Origin: Brevibacillus brevis
GTDB lineage: Bacteria; Bacillota; Bacilli; Brevibacillales; Brevibacillaceae
Assembly: GCF_031583145.1 (NCBI RefSeq)
Contig: NZ_CP134050.1
Span: 4,763,501-4,827,500 of the forward strand
Direction of reading: 5' to 3'
Length of the DNA stretch: 64,000 nt
Below the pieces are notes generated by a model. It had not been told where the DNA came from. It ran no database searches and was given only the letters and a program-made list of their open reading frames with translations. The first letter of the stretch is position 1. The number at the start of each line of letters is the position of its first letter. A program made the translations under genes and the position numbers. Of this stretch, positions 34,621-43,541 are shown one piece after another.

Positions 34621-34649
34621 ATAATACAAACCGTCGGTCGGTTTGTCAA
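34621..34649 (-). promoter_or_regulatory. TetR gene promoter with internal operator palindrome
   Basis: On the minus strand TTGACA (34644-34649) and TATTAT (34621-34626) are separated by exactly 17 bp. The spacer and its edges hold the palindrome ACAAACCG-TCGGT-CGGTTTGT (34626-34646), an ideal binding site for a TetR dimer that would block RNA polymerase. Nothing else is evident in 34650-34910 apart from the hairpin at 34739-34792. Confidence 0.85.
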
Positions 34650-34738
34650 TTCCAACCAGGAGCCTATTGCGTGATCACCAGTAAATTACTTATGGAGATA
34701 TGCGAGTATCGCTCGCGAACCGGATCTTTTGCCAAGCA

Positions 34739-34792
34739 AAACAGCGGCAAGTCCGAGAGCTTATTTTTTCCCTCTCAGGCCGCCGCTGTTTC
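34739..34792. terminator. Stem-loop after exuT-like gene
   Basis: AAACAGCGGC (34739-34748) pairs with GCCGCTGTTT (34783-34792), with an inner GAGAG/CTCTC stem. It lies 120 bp past the MFS transporter stop and has short T tracts on both sides. Confidence 0.6.
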
Positions 34793-34910
34793 GATTTTAT
34801 CATTCAATATCCCGCAGAGCCGGCGGACTGCCTTCCCCCCATCGACCCCTCATGCGGAGCACAGAGCGAGAGGCAGACTATGTTCCCCACCATCAGTCTC
34901 TGCTTCAGAA

Positions 34911-36155
34911 TTAATACGTTTGCGACACTTTTTTAACAATAGGGCGAACAAAGCGGATGACGGTGAGCGATGCGACGATGGCAAGTCCTCCCGCGAGCAA
35001 AAATGCCGAGGCGAACGAACCTGAAGTATCCACCAAATATCCGGTCAGCGTCGGACCGATGATCCCTGCCGTATTCGCCAGGAAGTGCATGAACCCGCCC
35101 ACGGAGCCTACGTTGTTTTGATCGACGACGTCCTGGACGATCGCCCAGTAAATCGCCCCTGTCAAATAGAGGAAGAATACGGACAATGCGACGAGTGCAA
35201 CAGCGCTGACCGTAGTGGAGACGATTCCCGCCACCCCGATGCACACCGCCGATACAAACAGGCAGGAAACCAGGACGACTTTCCGCGAGAACAGCGTTCC
35301 TTTTGCGGCAAATTTCTTCCGCACGTAATCGGAGACGAATCCGCCAGCTGCAAGTCCGATAAAGCCGAGGACCCAAGGAATCACCGTGATGATGCTCATA
35401 TCCTTGACACTGACGCCGTGCGCCTTCACCAGGTAGCTCGGGAACCATGTCAGGAAGAAGAACAGGATGTAGTTGTACGCGAAGAAGGCGAATGCGGTAA
35501 ACAACACGGTTTTTTGCTTCAGGTAAAACGTAAGCGGAATTTTTTCTTTCGGCTGCTCCTGTTGAACGGCTGTGCTTGCAGCCGCTGTCCCTTCCGGCTT
35601 TTCTTTGACGAATTTCCACCACAGCACGGCCCAGATCAGACCGATGATCATAATCAAAATAAACGAAACCTTCCAACTGTAAGCGATTGCAATAAATCCA
35701 ACGATCGGACCGGAGATGGCTCCCCCGAGAGGTGTGCCGCTATTGGTCAATCCGATGGCGGATGCGCGCTGGTCTGCAGGGAACCAGTTGTTGACCATTT
35801 TGTTGATGGTGGCGGACAACGGTCCTTCTCCCATCCCGAACAGGATGCGGATGACGATCAGGCTGACAAAGCCGACGGCCAGAGCGACGGCGCCGCTAAA
35901 CAGCGACCAGACAATCATGGCGACGAACAGGGTAAGCTTGGCCCCGTACCTGTCCGAAGCCACGCCGCCCAAAAAGTTGAATACGGCGTAGCCGACGGAG
36001 AAGCTGCTGAAAATAATCCCCATTTGCGTAGCGGAGAGCGTCAGATCGTCCTGGATGAACGGGGCCGCGATGGACAGCGCGGAACGGTCCAAGTAGTTGA
36101 TCACGCCAGCTAAAAAAAGCAGGATAATGACGGAAAGCTTGCCTTTTGCAAACAC
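34911..36155 (-). CDS. exuT: Hexuronate MFS transporter (ACS family), ExuT-like
   Basis: A 414-residue twelve-helix major facilitator of the anion:cation symporter group. GTG at 36155 is used because GGAGGAG is seven bases upstream; the longer frame has no ribosome site. Family motifs are VINYLDRSALSIAAPFIQDD near residue 20, DRYGAKLTLFVAMIVWSLFS after helix two and GMGEGPLSATINKMVNNWFP near 110. The ACS group includes glucarate, galactonate and hexuronate carriers. Position beside the exuR-like repressor and the uxu genes, plus a shared operator, points to glucuronate or galacturonate. Confidence 0.85.
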   Translation of the reverse strand: MFAKGKLSVIILLFLAGVINYLDRSALSIAAPFIQDDLTLSATQMGIIFSSFSVGYAVFNFLGGVASDRYGAKLTLFVAMIVWSLFSGAVALAVGFVSLIVIRILFGMGEGPLSATINKMVNNWFPADQRASAIGLTNSGTPLGGAISGPIVGFIAIAYSWKVSFILIMIIGLIWAVLWWKFVKEKPEGTAAASTAVQQEQPKEKIPLTFYLKQKTVLFTAFAFFAYNYILFFFLTWFPSYLVKAHGVSVKDMSIITVIPWVLGFIGLAAGGFVSDYVRKKFAAKGTLFSRKVVLVSCLFVSAVCIGVAGIVSTTVSAVALVALSVFFLYLTGAIYWAIVQDVVDQNNVGSVGGFMHFLANTAGIIGPTLTGYLVDTSGSFASAFLLAGGLAIVASLTVIRFVRPIVKKVSQTY

Positions 36156-36236
36156 AAAATCTCCTCCTTTGTATCTATGGATTTGCGTATCACCGAATTC
36201 GGAAAACGCATTCATTTTTTTATCTACCAGCAGGGG

Positions 36237-36250
36237 TAAATCGGTTTAGT
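36237..36250 (-). promoter_or_regulatory. Candidate ExuR operator upstream of exuT
   Basis: TAAATCGGTTTAGT matches half for half the sites in front of exuR and kdgK, with the central CG typical of LacI-family operators. It lies about 80 bp before the exuT start codon. Confidence 0.65.
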
Positions 36251-36256
36251 ATTCGA

Positions 36257-36284
36257 GATGAAAAAGGGAGGCCCCTTCTTCATC
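36257..36284 (-). other. Stem-loop between exuR and exuT
   Basis: A near-perfect 12-bp inverted repeat, GATGAAAAAGGG and CCCTTCTTCATC, overlaps the exuR stop codon. There is no strong T-run, so it more likely attenuates or stabilises the message than fully terminates it. Confidence 0.5.
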
Positions 36285-37296
36285 CCTGCAAGCATGAACT
36301 TCTTACGATGATTGCCGGTGCAAACCGCTGGATCATGGGGCTGAGCTCCTCGTGTTCCTCTTTTTTGATCCGTTGAAGCAACCGCTCGACAGCACTCTTG
36401 GCCATCTCCCTCGTCGGCTGGGCAATCGTGGTGATAGACGGGGTATAAAAGCTGGCAAACGGCACTTCGTCGATTCCGATGACCGCTGCATCGCCCGGTA
36501 TTTGCAGGTTGTTTTCTTTCATGTACTTCAACACTTCAATCAGCACAATGTCATTCCCCGCCAAAATCGCCAGCGGAGGCAAAGGCTGCGCAAACAGCTC
36601 GTCAAGCGCTCCCGCGATCTGATGGGCGTCCACGGTTTTGATGTACGACTCCCGCACCTCGATCCCGTGCGATTGCAGGGCGCTGCGGTACCCTCTGATC
36701 CGCTCGACGCGCGGACTGATATTGCGAATGATGGAGGTCGTCACGATAGCGATTCGGCTGTACCCGTTTTTCACAAATTCGTCGATAGCCAGTTTGGAAG
36801 CGAGCTCGTTATCCAGCATGACAGTGTCGATTCCCAGATGCTCGATCGTGCGGTCCATGAAGACGATCGGGAATTGGTCTTCTTTCATCTGTTCGTACAG
36901 GTCGAGGTTGCCCCCTGTAGGAAAGATAATAATGCCATCGACTTGCTTCGCACGCAGCATTTCAATGTACTTCTTTTCCTTTTCCGGCTGGTCGTCCGCA
37001 TTGCAGACAATGATCTGGAAATCGTGCTCGTGGAAAAAGTCTTCGACTGCCCGTATGATATGGGTGGAAAACGTGTGCAAAATATTCGCCACGACTACCC
37101 CGACCGTGAACGTCGACTTTTGCTTCAGACTTCTGGCGACGATGTTTGGCTGAAAGTTCAGTTCTTTGATCGTCTCTTCAATTTTCTTTCTGGTCTTTTC
37201 GCTCATGTAATCGTATCGTTTGTTCAGAAATTGGGAGACGGTGCTTTTGGATACATTCGCGTGCTTTGCCACATCGGCAATGGTAATGTTTTTCAT
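36280..37296 (-). CDS. exuR: LacI-family hexuronate repressor, ExuR-like
   Basis: A 338-residue LacI/GalR-type repressor. The DNA-binding head reads NITIADVAKHANVSKSTVSQ, the hinge is NFQPNIVARSLKQKSTFTVG, and the effector domain ends with GIDEVPFASFYTPSITTIAQ. The ATG at 37296 is used, four codons inside the open frame, in line with the family start. It is surrounded by hexuronate genes in the same order as in the B. subtilis exu region, and operators of one type precede exuR itself, exuT and kdgK. It should release DNA on binding a hexuronate or pathway intermediate. Confidence 0.88.
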   Translation of the reverse strand: MKNITIADVAKHANVSKSTVSQFLNKRYDYMSEKTRKKIEETIKELNFQPNIVARSLKQKSTFTVGVVVANILHTFSTHIIRAVEDFFHEHDFQIIVCNADDQPEKEKKYIEMLRAKQVDGIIIFPTGGNLDLYEQMKEDQFPIVFMDRTIEHLGIDTVMLDNELASKLAIDEFVKNGYSRIAIVTTSIIRNISPRVERIRGYRSALQSHGIEVRESYIKTVDAHQIAGALDELFAQPLPPLAILAGNDIVLIEVLKYMKENNLQIPGDAAVIGIDEVPFASFYTPSITTIAQPTREMAKSAVERLLQRIKKEEHEELSPMIQRFAPAIIVRSSCLQG

Positions 37297-37372
37297 GAAC
37301 TCACCCATCTTTTGCTACTCATATTCTGTAACCCTTCTACTAAAGCAGATCTCGTCTGGCTTCGTCAAGGAA

Positions 37373-37401
37373 TATAAAACGTTTTAGTAAAACGGTTTAT
37401 C
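37373..37401 (-). promoter_or_regulatory. Double LacI-type operator upstream of exuR
   Basis: Two overlapping pseudo-palindromes, TATAAAACGTTTTAGT (37373-37388) and AGTAAAACGGTTTATC (37386-37401), both centred on CG. They match the sites at 36237 and 43372 and imply autoregulation. Confidence 0.7.
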
Positions 37402-37427
37402 TTATCATAGCAAAATGATAGTGTGGA

Positions 37428-37441
37428 TGAAAGCGCTTCTT
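37428..37441. promoter_or_regulatory. Candidate CcpA (cre) site upstream of exuR
   Basis: TGAAAGCGCTTCTT has the full TGAAAGCGCT core of catabolite-responsive elements; the last bases deviate. Carbon catabolite control of hexuronate genes would be expected. The rest of 37442-37593 shows no clear terminator or gene. Confidence 0.5.
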
Positions 37442-37593
37442 TCACAACCCGACCAGCCGGCTACTGGAGGATCGCCGAGCAACGATGCTGCCAAAGGGAC
37501 GGGAAGGCCCACCGCTTCTCGCGGAAAATGGCCATCCCGCATGGCAGTAGAGTGCCGCTGCCGAATCGAGGACTTCCGGCTGCGTCCCGATCG

Positions 37594-38430
37594 TCAGACG
37601 CCGGAGTAGGCCATGAATCCCCCGTCTACCGGTACGGTAACACCGGTGACGAACCCGGAATATTCGTCGTCTACCAGCCAGAGCAGCGTGCCGAGCAGAT
37701 CGCTTGGCTGGCCGAATCGCTTCATGGGCGTTCCAGTCAAAATCTTTTGCGAGCGGGCGGTGTAGTTGCCTGCTTCGTCCAGCAGGAGATTGCGGTTTTG
37801 CGTCGTCAGAAAGAAGCCTGGAGCGATCGCATTCACCCGCAGCCCGGCTTCGGCAAAGTGAACCGCCATCCACATCGTAAAGTTGTTGATGGCCGCCTTT
37901 GCCGCGCTGTAAGCAGGCACCTTGGTCATCGGCGCGTAGGCGCTCATGGACGAGATGTTCAGAATGACCGGGGCTGGCGCGCTCAGCATCTCGGAAGCGA
38001 ATACCTGGCTGGTCAGGAAGGCTCCGGTGAAATTGCTTTGAAACACGTGCGTGAACCCTTGCTCGTCCAGATCGAAGAACGACTTGCCGGGAGCGTCTTG
38101 CTCATACACTTCCGAGTCGGTAATCGCGGACGGGTGGTTTCCTCCCGCCCCATTGATCAGGATGTCGATCCTTCCGTACGCGGACAAGATTTCTTCCTTC
38201 GCCGACTCCAGCGAAGCCCGGCTCAGCACGTCTGCGGAAATGGACAGGGCGCTGCCGCCGTTTCCCTCGATTTCCTCGGCGATCTGCCGGCCGTTTTCCG
38301 CATTCCGATTCAGGATCGCGACCTTGACTCCATGTCTGGCCAGTTCCTTTGCCATTTGCGAGCAGAGCACTCCGCTGCCTCCTGTGATGACCGCCACTCT
38401 GTCTTTCAGATTTTCATGAATCGGTTTCAT
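37594..38430 (-). CDS. uxuB: D-mannonate oxidoreductase, SDR type (fructuronate reductase)
   Basis: Short-chain dehydrogenase of 278 residues that interconverts D-fructuronate and D-mannonate with NAD(P)H. The cofactor loop is AVITGGSGVLCSQMAKELA, the structural motif ILINGAGGNHPSA, and the catalytic residues are in ILNISSMSAYAPM and PAYSAAKAAINN (Tyr-x-x-x-Lys). Size and the insert after NGAGGNHPSA match B. subtilis UxuB/YjmF. Its ATG overlaps the uxuA stop by four bases, indicating coupling with the next enzyme in the pathway. Confidence 0.9.
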   Translation of the reverse strand: MKPIHENLKDRVAVITGGSGVLCSQMAKELARHGVKVAILNRNAENGRQIAEEIEGNGGSALSISADVLSRASLESAKEEILSAYGRIDILINGAGGNHPSAITDSEVYEQDAPGKSFFDLDEQGFTHVFQSNFTGAFLTSQVFASEMLSAPAPVILNISSMSAYAPMTKVPAYSAAKAAINNFTMWMAVHFAEAGLRVNAIAPGFFLTTQNRNLLLDEAGNYTARSQKILTGTPMKRFGQPSDLLGTLLWLVDDEYSGFVTGVTVPVDGGFMAYSGV

Positions 38431-39503
38431 AGGGCCTGACCCTTCTTTTTCGTTTCATAGGCGTCCCACAGACCGAGCAGGTACATGATGCCGAGCGCCC
38501 TGTCGTACAAGCCGTATCCGGGACGGCATACTTCACCCCAAATATGGCGGCCGTGGTCCGGTCTGACGTATCCGGTGTAGTTTTGTTTGCTCAGCGCTTC
38601 GACGACTCCACTGACGTCGATGGACCCGTCCTGCGTGTAGTGCGACGTCTCGACGAAGTCACCGTTTTCGTAAATTTTCACGTTTCGGATGTGCGAGAAC
38701 GGTGCGCGAGAGGCGTATTTTTCAGCGATTTTCACCATGTCGTTCTGCGGGTTTGCGCCCATGGACCCCGTGCACATCGTGATGCAGTTCGACGGGGAGT
38801 CGGAAATCGCAAAGAGTCTTTCATAGCTCGCCGCCCCTGTAATAATGCGCGGCAGGCCGAAAATGGACCACGGCGGATCGTCCGGGTGAATGGCCATCTT
38901 TACGCCGCATTCCTCGGCGACAGGCAAAATTTCGCGCAGGAAGAAGCCCAGATTGGTCCACAGCTGTTCCTCGTCCACACCTTTGTACGCCTCGAAGAGC
39001 TCGGAGATGCGGGCCAGCTTTTCCGGCTCCCAGCCCGGCAGCGTCAGATCGGAGGCCTCCGAAACCGTGCGGATCAGCTCGTGCGGGTCGAGATTGTCCA
39101 CCTTTGCTTTTTCATAGAACAAAGCGGTCGAGCCATCCTCCAGCGGGTGAAACATCTCGGTGCGCGTCCAGTCGAAGATCGGCATGAAGTTGTAGCAGAT
39201 GACTTTGACGCCAGCTTCCGCCAGATTGCGGATCGTCTGCTTGTAATTGTCGATGTATTTCATGCGCTCTTCGTTGCCCAGCTTGATAGACTCGTGGACA
39301 TTCACGCTCTCCACGACATCCGTATGGAAGCCGAACGACTGGATGTACTTCACTTCTTCCTCGATTTCGGCCTTCTCCCATACCTCTCCGACAGGCTTCT
39401 GATGCAGAGCCCAGACGATTCCCCTCGTCCCGGGAATTTGCTTCACCTGATCGAGCGACACGGTGTCATTCCCTCGGCCGTACCAGCGAAACGTGATATT
39501 CAT
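38427..39503 (-). CDS. uxuA: Mannonate dehydratase
   Basis: Dehydrates D-mannonate to 2-keto-3-deoxy-D-gluconate. It is 358 residues with a TIM-barrel fold. Diagnostic stretches include TFRWYGRGNDTVSLDQVKQI at the start, VICYNFMPIFDWTRT near residue 100, KMAIHPDDPPWSIFGLPRII near 195 and GYVRPDHGRHIWGE near 310, with the metal-binding Asp, Cys and His residues of the family. It lies between kdgA and uxuB with a 12-bp gap and a 4-bp overlap respectively. Confidence 0.96.
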   Translation of the reverse strand: MNITFRWYGRGNDTVSLDQVKQIPGTRGIVWALHQKPVGEVWEKAEIEEEVKYIQSFGFHTDVVESVNVHESIKLGNEERMKYIDNYKQTIRNLAEAGVKVICYNFMPIFDWTRTEMFHPLEDGSTALFYEKAKVDNLDPHELIRTVSEASDLTLPGWEPEKLARISELFEAYKGVDEEQLWTNLGFFLREILPVAEECGVKMAIHPDDPPWSIFGLPRIITGAASYERLFAISDSPSNCITMCTGSMGANPQNDMVKIAEKYASRAPFSHIRNVKIYENGDFVETSHYTQDGSIDVSGVVEALSKQNYTGYVRPDHGRHIWGEVCRPGYGLYDRALGIMYLLGLWDAYETKKKGQAL

Positions 39504-39515
39504 AGTGCCCCCTCC

Positions 39516-40139
39516 TTACTCCACGCTCTTGCGCGTATAGTTTTGGCTCAGCGCGACGACGGCTGCATGTCCGCCACTCCGATAGGCCTTGTTCAAGTCC
39601 GAGCCGATCCCGACGGCTACCGCACCGGCGTCCAGCCAGTCTTTCATGTTGCCCAGATGGATGCCCCCGGTCGGCATGACTTTCACATGCGGCAGGGGAC
39701 CGTTGACGGAGCGGATAAACGACGGTTCAAAGCTGTTTGCAGGGAACAGCTTCAGCACGTCACAACCTGCCTCGAGTGCCCGCACCATCTCCCGGATCGT
39801 CATGCAGCCCGGCAGATAAGGCACGCCGTAGCGATTGCACAGAACCGCGACCTCCTCTTGAAAATACGGACTGACGATAAACCGGGCTCCGGCGAGCAGC
39901 GCATGTCTGGCCGTCTCCGCATCCAGCACCGAGCCGGCTCCCAGCAGCACGTTCTCCGACTCCAATGCCCGAAATACGTCTGCGACATGCGGGGTCGTGT
40001 AGGTAAGCTCAATGGCACGGATTCCGCCCTCGATCGCAGCCCTGGACAGCGCGGTCGCTTCCTCGGCGCTCTCCCCGCGGATGACCGCGACGACCTTCGA
40101 TTCAGCTAGTGCTTGCAACACCTGGTATTTCTGATTCAC
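39516..40139 (-). CDS. kdgA: KDPG/KHG aldolase
   Basis: Class I aldolase of about 207 residues that splits 2-keto-3-deoxy-6-phosphogluconate to pyruvate and glyceraldehyde 3-phosphate. GTG at 40139 is chosen because AGGAGG lies eight bases upstream. The barrel shows KVVAVIRGESAEEA with the catalytic Glu, GAGSVLDAETARHAL, the Schiff-base lysine in CDVLKLFPANSFEPSFI and MPTGGIHLGNMKDWLDAGA. It takes the product of KdgK, encoded five genes upstream in the same operon. Confidence 0.94.
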   Translation of the reverse strand: MNQKYQVLQALAESKVVAVIRGESAEEATALSRAAIEGGIRAIELTYTTPHVADVFRALESENVLLGAGSVLDAETARHALLAGARFIVSPYFQEEVAVLCNRYGVPYLPGCMTIREMVRALEAGCDVLKLFPANSFEPSFIRSVNGPLPHVKVMPTGGIHLGNMKDWLDAGAVAVGIGSDLNKAYRSGGHAAVVALSQNYTRKSVE

Positions 40140-40152
40140 CTTCTCCACCTCC

Positions 40153-41172
40153 TTATTCGAAGACAATCAGCGCTTTGCGGACTTTGTCCGGATTTTTCTC
40201 CACGTAGTCGAACGCTTCCTGGACACGCTCAAGCGGGAACGTATGCGTAACCAGTCCGTTATGTCTGAGCTTGCCTTCGTTCAGGAGGCGGACCACCTGG
40301 CTGAACTGGCTGGTCTGCAGGCGGGAGCCGACGATGGTCACTTCCTTTTTCGTGATCGGAAGCTGCGGAATCGCGGACGGACGCTCGTCAAAGCCGAGTA
40401 CCACTACGGTTCCCGCCGGGGAGACGACATCGACCGAAAGCTCGAAGGTCATCGGCAGGCAGACAGCATCGATGGCGACATTCACTCCTTCGCCGCCGGT
40501 CCACCGCGCCACAGCTTCGCGTACGTCTTCGCGGGAGGCGTTGACTGTGACATCCGCCCCGTTTTCTTTCGCGAAATCCAGTCGCTCGTCGCTCAAGTCC
40601 GTGATCATGACCCGGGCGCCTTGCAGTTTGGCCATTTTCAGAATGCAAATGCCGATCGGACCCGCTCCCTGAATGAGCACTGTCTCCCCCTGCTCCACCT
40701 GGCCTCTCCAAACCGCCTGGGCGCCAATCGTATACGGCTCGGCCAGCACGATCTCCTCCCAGGGCAAGCCCGCATCTACCACGTGAAGCTGCTTTTCGGG
40801 AAGGACAAACCATTCGCGCATCCCTCCGTCTTCATGCACGCCGAAAACAGACAGGGAGGCACAGACATTCGGACGCCCTTTGCGGCAGGCGTAGCACTCG
40901 CCGCAGTAGCGAATCGGCTCCACTACCACGTGATCGCCCACTTTTACGTTTTTCACTTCCGGGCCCACCTCGACGACTTCTCCCGCTACTTCATGCCCGA
41001 CGACCCGTGGCAAGGTCGCAAGCGGATTCGTGCCGTGGTAAATATGCATGTCGGAGCCGCAGATCCCGACTCTCCGCACTTTGACCAGGACGTCTGTCGG
41101 CTGCCCGATCCCGGGCTTTTCCACTTCGCTTGCAACCAGCTCATGTGCTTTTCTCACTTGAACCGCTTTCAT
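40153..41172 (-). CDS. Zinc-dependent alcohol dehydrogenase, YjmD-like
   Basis: A 339-residue medium-chain zinc dehydrogenase. The catalytic zinc ligand is in [28 protein letters not shown] follows, the structural zinc site is [15 protein letters not shown] and the NAD fold starts [17 protein letters not shown]. It corresponds to YjmD of the B. subtilis exu operon, whose exact substrate is not settled; a sugar acid such as galactonate, idonate or a related hydroxyacid is likely. It overlaps the YjmC-like gene by four bases. Confidence 0.88.
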   Translation of the reverse strand: MKAVQVRKAHELVASEVEKPGIGQPTDVLVKVRRVGICGSDMHIYHGTNPLATLPRVVGHEVAGEVVEVGPEVKNVKVGDHVVVEPIRYCGECYACRKGRPNVCASLSVFGVHEDGGMREWFVLPEKQLHVVDAGLPWEEIVLAEPYTIGAQAVWRGQVEQGETVLIQGAGPIGICILKMAKLQGARVMITDLSDERLDFAKENGADVTVNASREDVREAVARWTGGEGVNVAIDAVCLPMTFELSVDVVSPAGTVVVLGFDERPSAIPQLPITKKEVTIVGSRLQTSQFSQVVRLLNEGKLRHNGLVTHTFPLERVQEAFDYVEKNPDKVRKALIVFE

Positions 41173-42191
41173 TTTTCCACCTGCTTTGTCAAAAAGTCGT
41201 ACACGCTTTTTGCGATGGCAATGCCGTTTTCGCGATTGCGCTCCTCATGCAGCTGCTCGATCTCTCCCGGCACATAGACGCGGTCAAATCCGGGGGCCGG
41301 TTCGACAGCTCGCAGCTCATCCATCATCCGATCCATCTGCTCGAGGAACACATCCGCATCCGTAAAGAAAGCGGGGTTGACCGCGCAGAAGTAATGACCG
41401 AGCTTACGCTTCTGATCGAGGTCGCCGTACATTTTGCTGATGTGCGGACCAAAGGCGGCTCCGGCCAGCAAGCCCGAGAAAATATCGACGACAACCGCCA
41501 GTCCATAGCCTTTTGGACCGCCGAACGGCGTCAAGGAAACGACCTTGTGCGGGTCGGTCACGGAAGCTCCCGTCTCGTCGACGCCCCAGCCTTCCGGGAT
41601 GGATTTTCCCTCTTCCCGCGCCTGCAGAATTTTGCCGAGGGCCACGTTGGAAGTCGCCATGTCGAGAATAAAAGGCTTGCTCGTTTTCGCCGGTACGCCG
41701 TACGCGATCGGGTTCGTTCCCAAAAAGGACGTTTTGCCGCCGAACGGCACGACGATTTGATCCGTATGGGACATCGCGATGCCGATCACCTTTTCATGGG
41801 CGGCTTTTTCGACGAAGTAGCTGAGCGCCCCGCAATGGCTGCTGTTGATGGCGGTAACCATCCCGACACCGTTTGCTTTCGCCATCTCGATTGCATGCGT
41901 CATAGCCAGATCCGCGATGACATGACCGAAGCCGTCGTCACCATCTACTACGCCGGTAACCGGACCTGTCTGGTTGAACGAGGGGCGGGCATTCGGATTG
42001 ATTCCACCAGCTTTGAGACGATTGACGTAATGCTCCGTCCGCAGCACCCCGTGAGAATTCACATGGCGCAAATCGGCGTGCACCAGAACGTCTGCGACCT
42101 TTTCCGCATCATCGGTATGTAGGCCGGCTTCCGTCAGTTTCCTGACCACCAGTTTTTTTGCTTCTTCCGCCTGAATCACGACCGTTGACAT
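41169..42191 (-). CDS. Ldh-family NAD(P)-dependent oxidoreductase, YjmC-like
   Basis: A 340-residue member of the malate/L-lactate/ureidoglycolate dehydrogenase family, unrelated to classical Rossmann lactate dehydrogenases. It shows [18 protein letters not shown] with the conserved His, [16 protein letters not shown] and [23 protein letters not shown] at 42191 is used since AGGGGG lies seven bases upstream; an ATG two codons earlier is too close. It is the counterpart of B. subtilis YjmC. A 2-hydroxy sugar acid or 2-keto acid is the probable substrate. Confidence 0.88.
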   Translation of the reverse strand: MSTVVIQAEEAKKLVVRKLTEAGLHTDDAEKVADVLVHADLRHVNSHGVLRTEHYVNRLKAGGINPNARPSFNQTGPVTGVVDGDDGFGHVIADLAMTHAIEMAKANGVGMVTAINSSHCGALSYFVEKAAHEKVIGIAMSHTDQIVVPFGGKTSFLGTNPIAYGVPAKTSKPFILDMATSNVALGKILQAREEGKSIPEGWGVDETGASVTDPHKVVSLTPFGGPKGYGLAVVVDIFSGLLAGAAFGPHISKMYGDLDQKRKLGHYFCAVNPAFFTDADVFLEQMDRMMDELRAVEPAPGFDRVYVPGEIEQLHEERNRENGIAIAKSVYDFLTKQVEK

Positions 42192-42340
42192 TCGCATTCC
42201 CCCTGCTTCAAGTTGGCCTGTCTTGCCTTTGCGCGAATCGTTTGTCTGTCAGCAAGCTGTCAAATCATCGCTGCGTCTGTGCGAAAAGGAACCGCCCGAT
42301 CGAATGGTTGCCGAGCGGCTGACCTTCGCCGCCCCTCCCC

Positions 42341-43297
42341 TTATCGCTCGATTACCGCTTCCTGACGAATAAAAGGGAGCACCTCTTCCAGATAAGGAAG
42401 TCCCTCGTTGTCGCCGGAGACAGTGGTGACCAGAGCCCCAATGCCATTGGCGAAGACGAGACGCTCTTCGCAGGAATAGCCGTGGAGATAACCGTAAACA
42501 TAACCGGCATCGAATCCGTCGCCTGCCCCTACCGTGTCCACTGCATTCACCGGAAAGGCTGCCTTTTCGTGCCATTTGCCTTTCGTGAACAGCTTCGATC
42601 CGTTTGCTCCATCCTTGATCACCAGCTGATCGATGGCGTACTGCTCGGCGAAAGCGGCGAGCGCCTCATCGCTGTCCTCTGCCAGAATCAGCCGGATTTC
42701 GTCTCTTCCTGTCAGCAAGATGTCTACGGATGGGAAAAGATCAAAGTACGCTTTTCTCGCTTCTTCTATACTCCAGAGCTTCAGGCGAATATTCGGGTCA
42801 AACGACACCGTGATGCCCCGCTCTTTCGCAACCTGGATGACGCGCTTCGCAATCGCGATGTTTTGCGGATCGATCGCCAGGTACACGCCCGTGAGATGCA
42901 CCAGGTCAATCCCGTCAAACATCGCTGGCTGAATATCCTCTGGCTTCAACGTCAGGATCGGGGACTGGTACCGGTAATAAAACGTCTTTCCAGAACCATC
43001 CTCACGAATCTCCTTGAAATTCAGCGACGTCGGGTACCCTTCCATCAGCTGCACATCGCTCATGTCGAGCCCCTCTCCGCGTGCAAAGGAAGCGATGACG
43101 CGCCCGAACTCGTCTCCCCCCAAGCGGCTTACCCATTTCGTCCTCAGCCCCAGCCGCGCGCAGCCGATCGCAAAGTTCAATTCGGCGCCTCCCACCTTCC
43201 TCTCGAAGCTGGAAACATATCGCAGCGGCCCCTTCACGGACGGGTTAAAGGTAATCATTGCGTCACCGATCGTAAATACACCAAAATTCGATGCCAT
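42341..43297 (-). CDS. kdgK: 2-keto-3-deoxygluconate kinase
   Basis: PfkB-family sugar kinase of 318 residues that phosphorylates 2-keto-3-deoxygluconate. Start MASNFGVFTIGDAMITFNP follows AGGAGG by seven bases. It has the first signature VGGAELNFAIGCARLG and the second NAVDTVGAGDGFDAGYVYG with the catalytic Asp. As first gene behind the operator-bearing promoter, it leads the kdgK-yjmC-yjmD-kdgA-uxuA-uxuB operon. A 150-bp gap before the YjmC-like gene shows no obvious terminator. Confidence 0.93.
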   Translation of the reverse strand: MASNFGVFTIGDAMITFNPSVKGPLRYVSSFERKVGGAELNFAIGCARLGLRTKWVSRLGGDEFGRVIASFARGEGLDMSDVQLMEGYPTSLNFKEIREDGSGKTFYYRYQSPILTLKPEDIQPAMFDGIDLVHLTGVYLAIDPQNIAIAKRVIQVAKERGITVSFDPNIRLKLWSIEEARKAYFDLFPSVDILLTGRDEIRLILAEDSDEALAAFAEQYAIDQLVIKDGANGSKLFTKGKWHEKAAFPVNAVDTVGAGDGFDAGYVYGYLHGYSCEERLVFANGIGALVTTVSGDNEGLPYLEEVLPFIRQEAVIER

Positions 43298-43371
43298 CTT
43301 CCTTCCTCCTAAGATCCTCTACCACCATTCCGAACTCAATATTTGAAGTTTTTCGCAACAGTTTTGTGAAT

Positions 43372-43433
43372 ACTAAATCGGTTTACAAAACCGGTTTAGT
43401 GCGATTATACTTGAAACCCTTTTCATCGGTCAA
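43372..43433 (-). promoter_or_regulatory. kdgK operon promoter with ExuR operator pair and cre-like site
   Basis: On the minus strand TTGACC (43428-43433) and TATAAT (43404-43409) are 18 bp apart. Immediately downstream lies a large inverted repeat, ACTAAATCGGTTTA (43372-43385) and AAAACCGGTTTAGT (43387-43400), the best ExuR-type operator in the window. The spacer contains TGAAACCCTTTTCA (43412-43425), one base off the cre consensus centre. Repression plus catabolite control is thus readable from the sequence. Confidence 0.8.
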
Positions 43434-43494
43434 CAGAAAAATCAAACTATTGCGTCCTTCCATCTCTCGCTGCGAGGCTTCCCGGCCCTCTGAA

Positions 43495-43530
43495 CAAAAA
43501 AAGCCGCCTGCCGGATAGACAGGTGGCTTT
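43495..43530 (-). terminator. Terminator after the YfmJ-like gene
   Basis: AAGCCGCCTG (43501-43510) pairs with CAGGTGGCTT (43520-43529), with one G-T pair; the minus strand continues with seven T. It lies directly after the reductase stop. Confidence 0.9.
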
Positions 43531-43541
43531 GGACCATTTCC

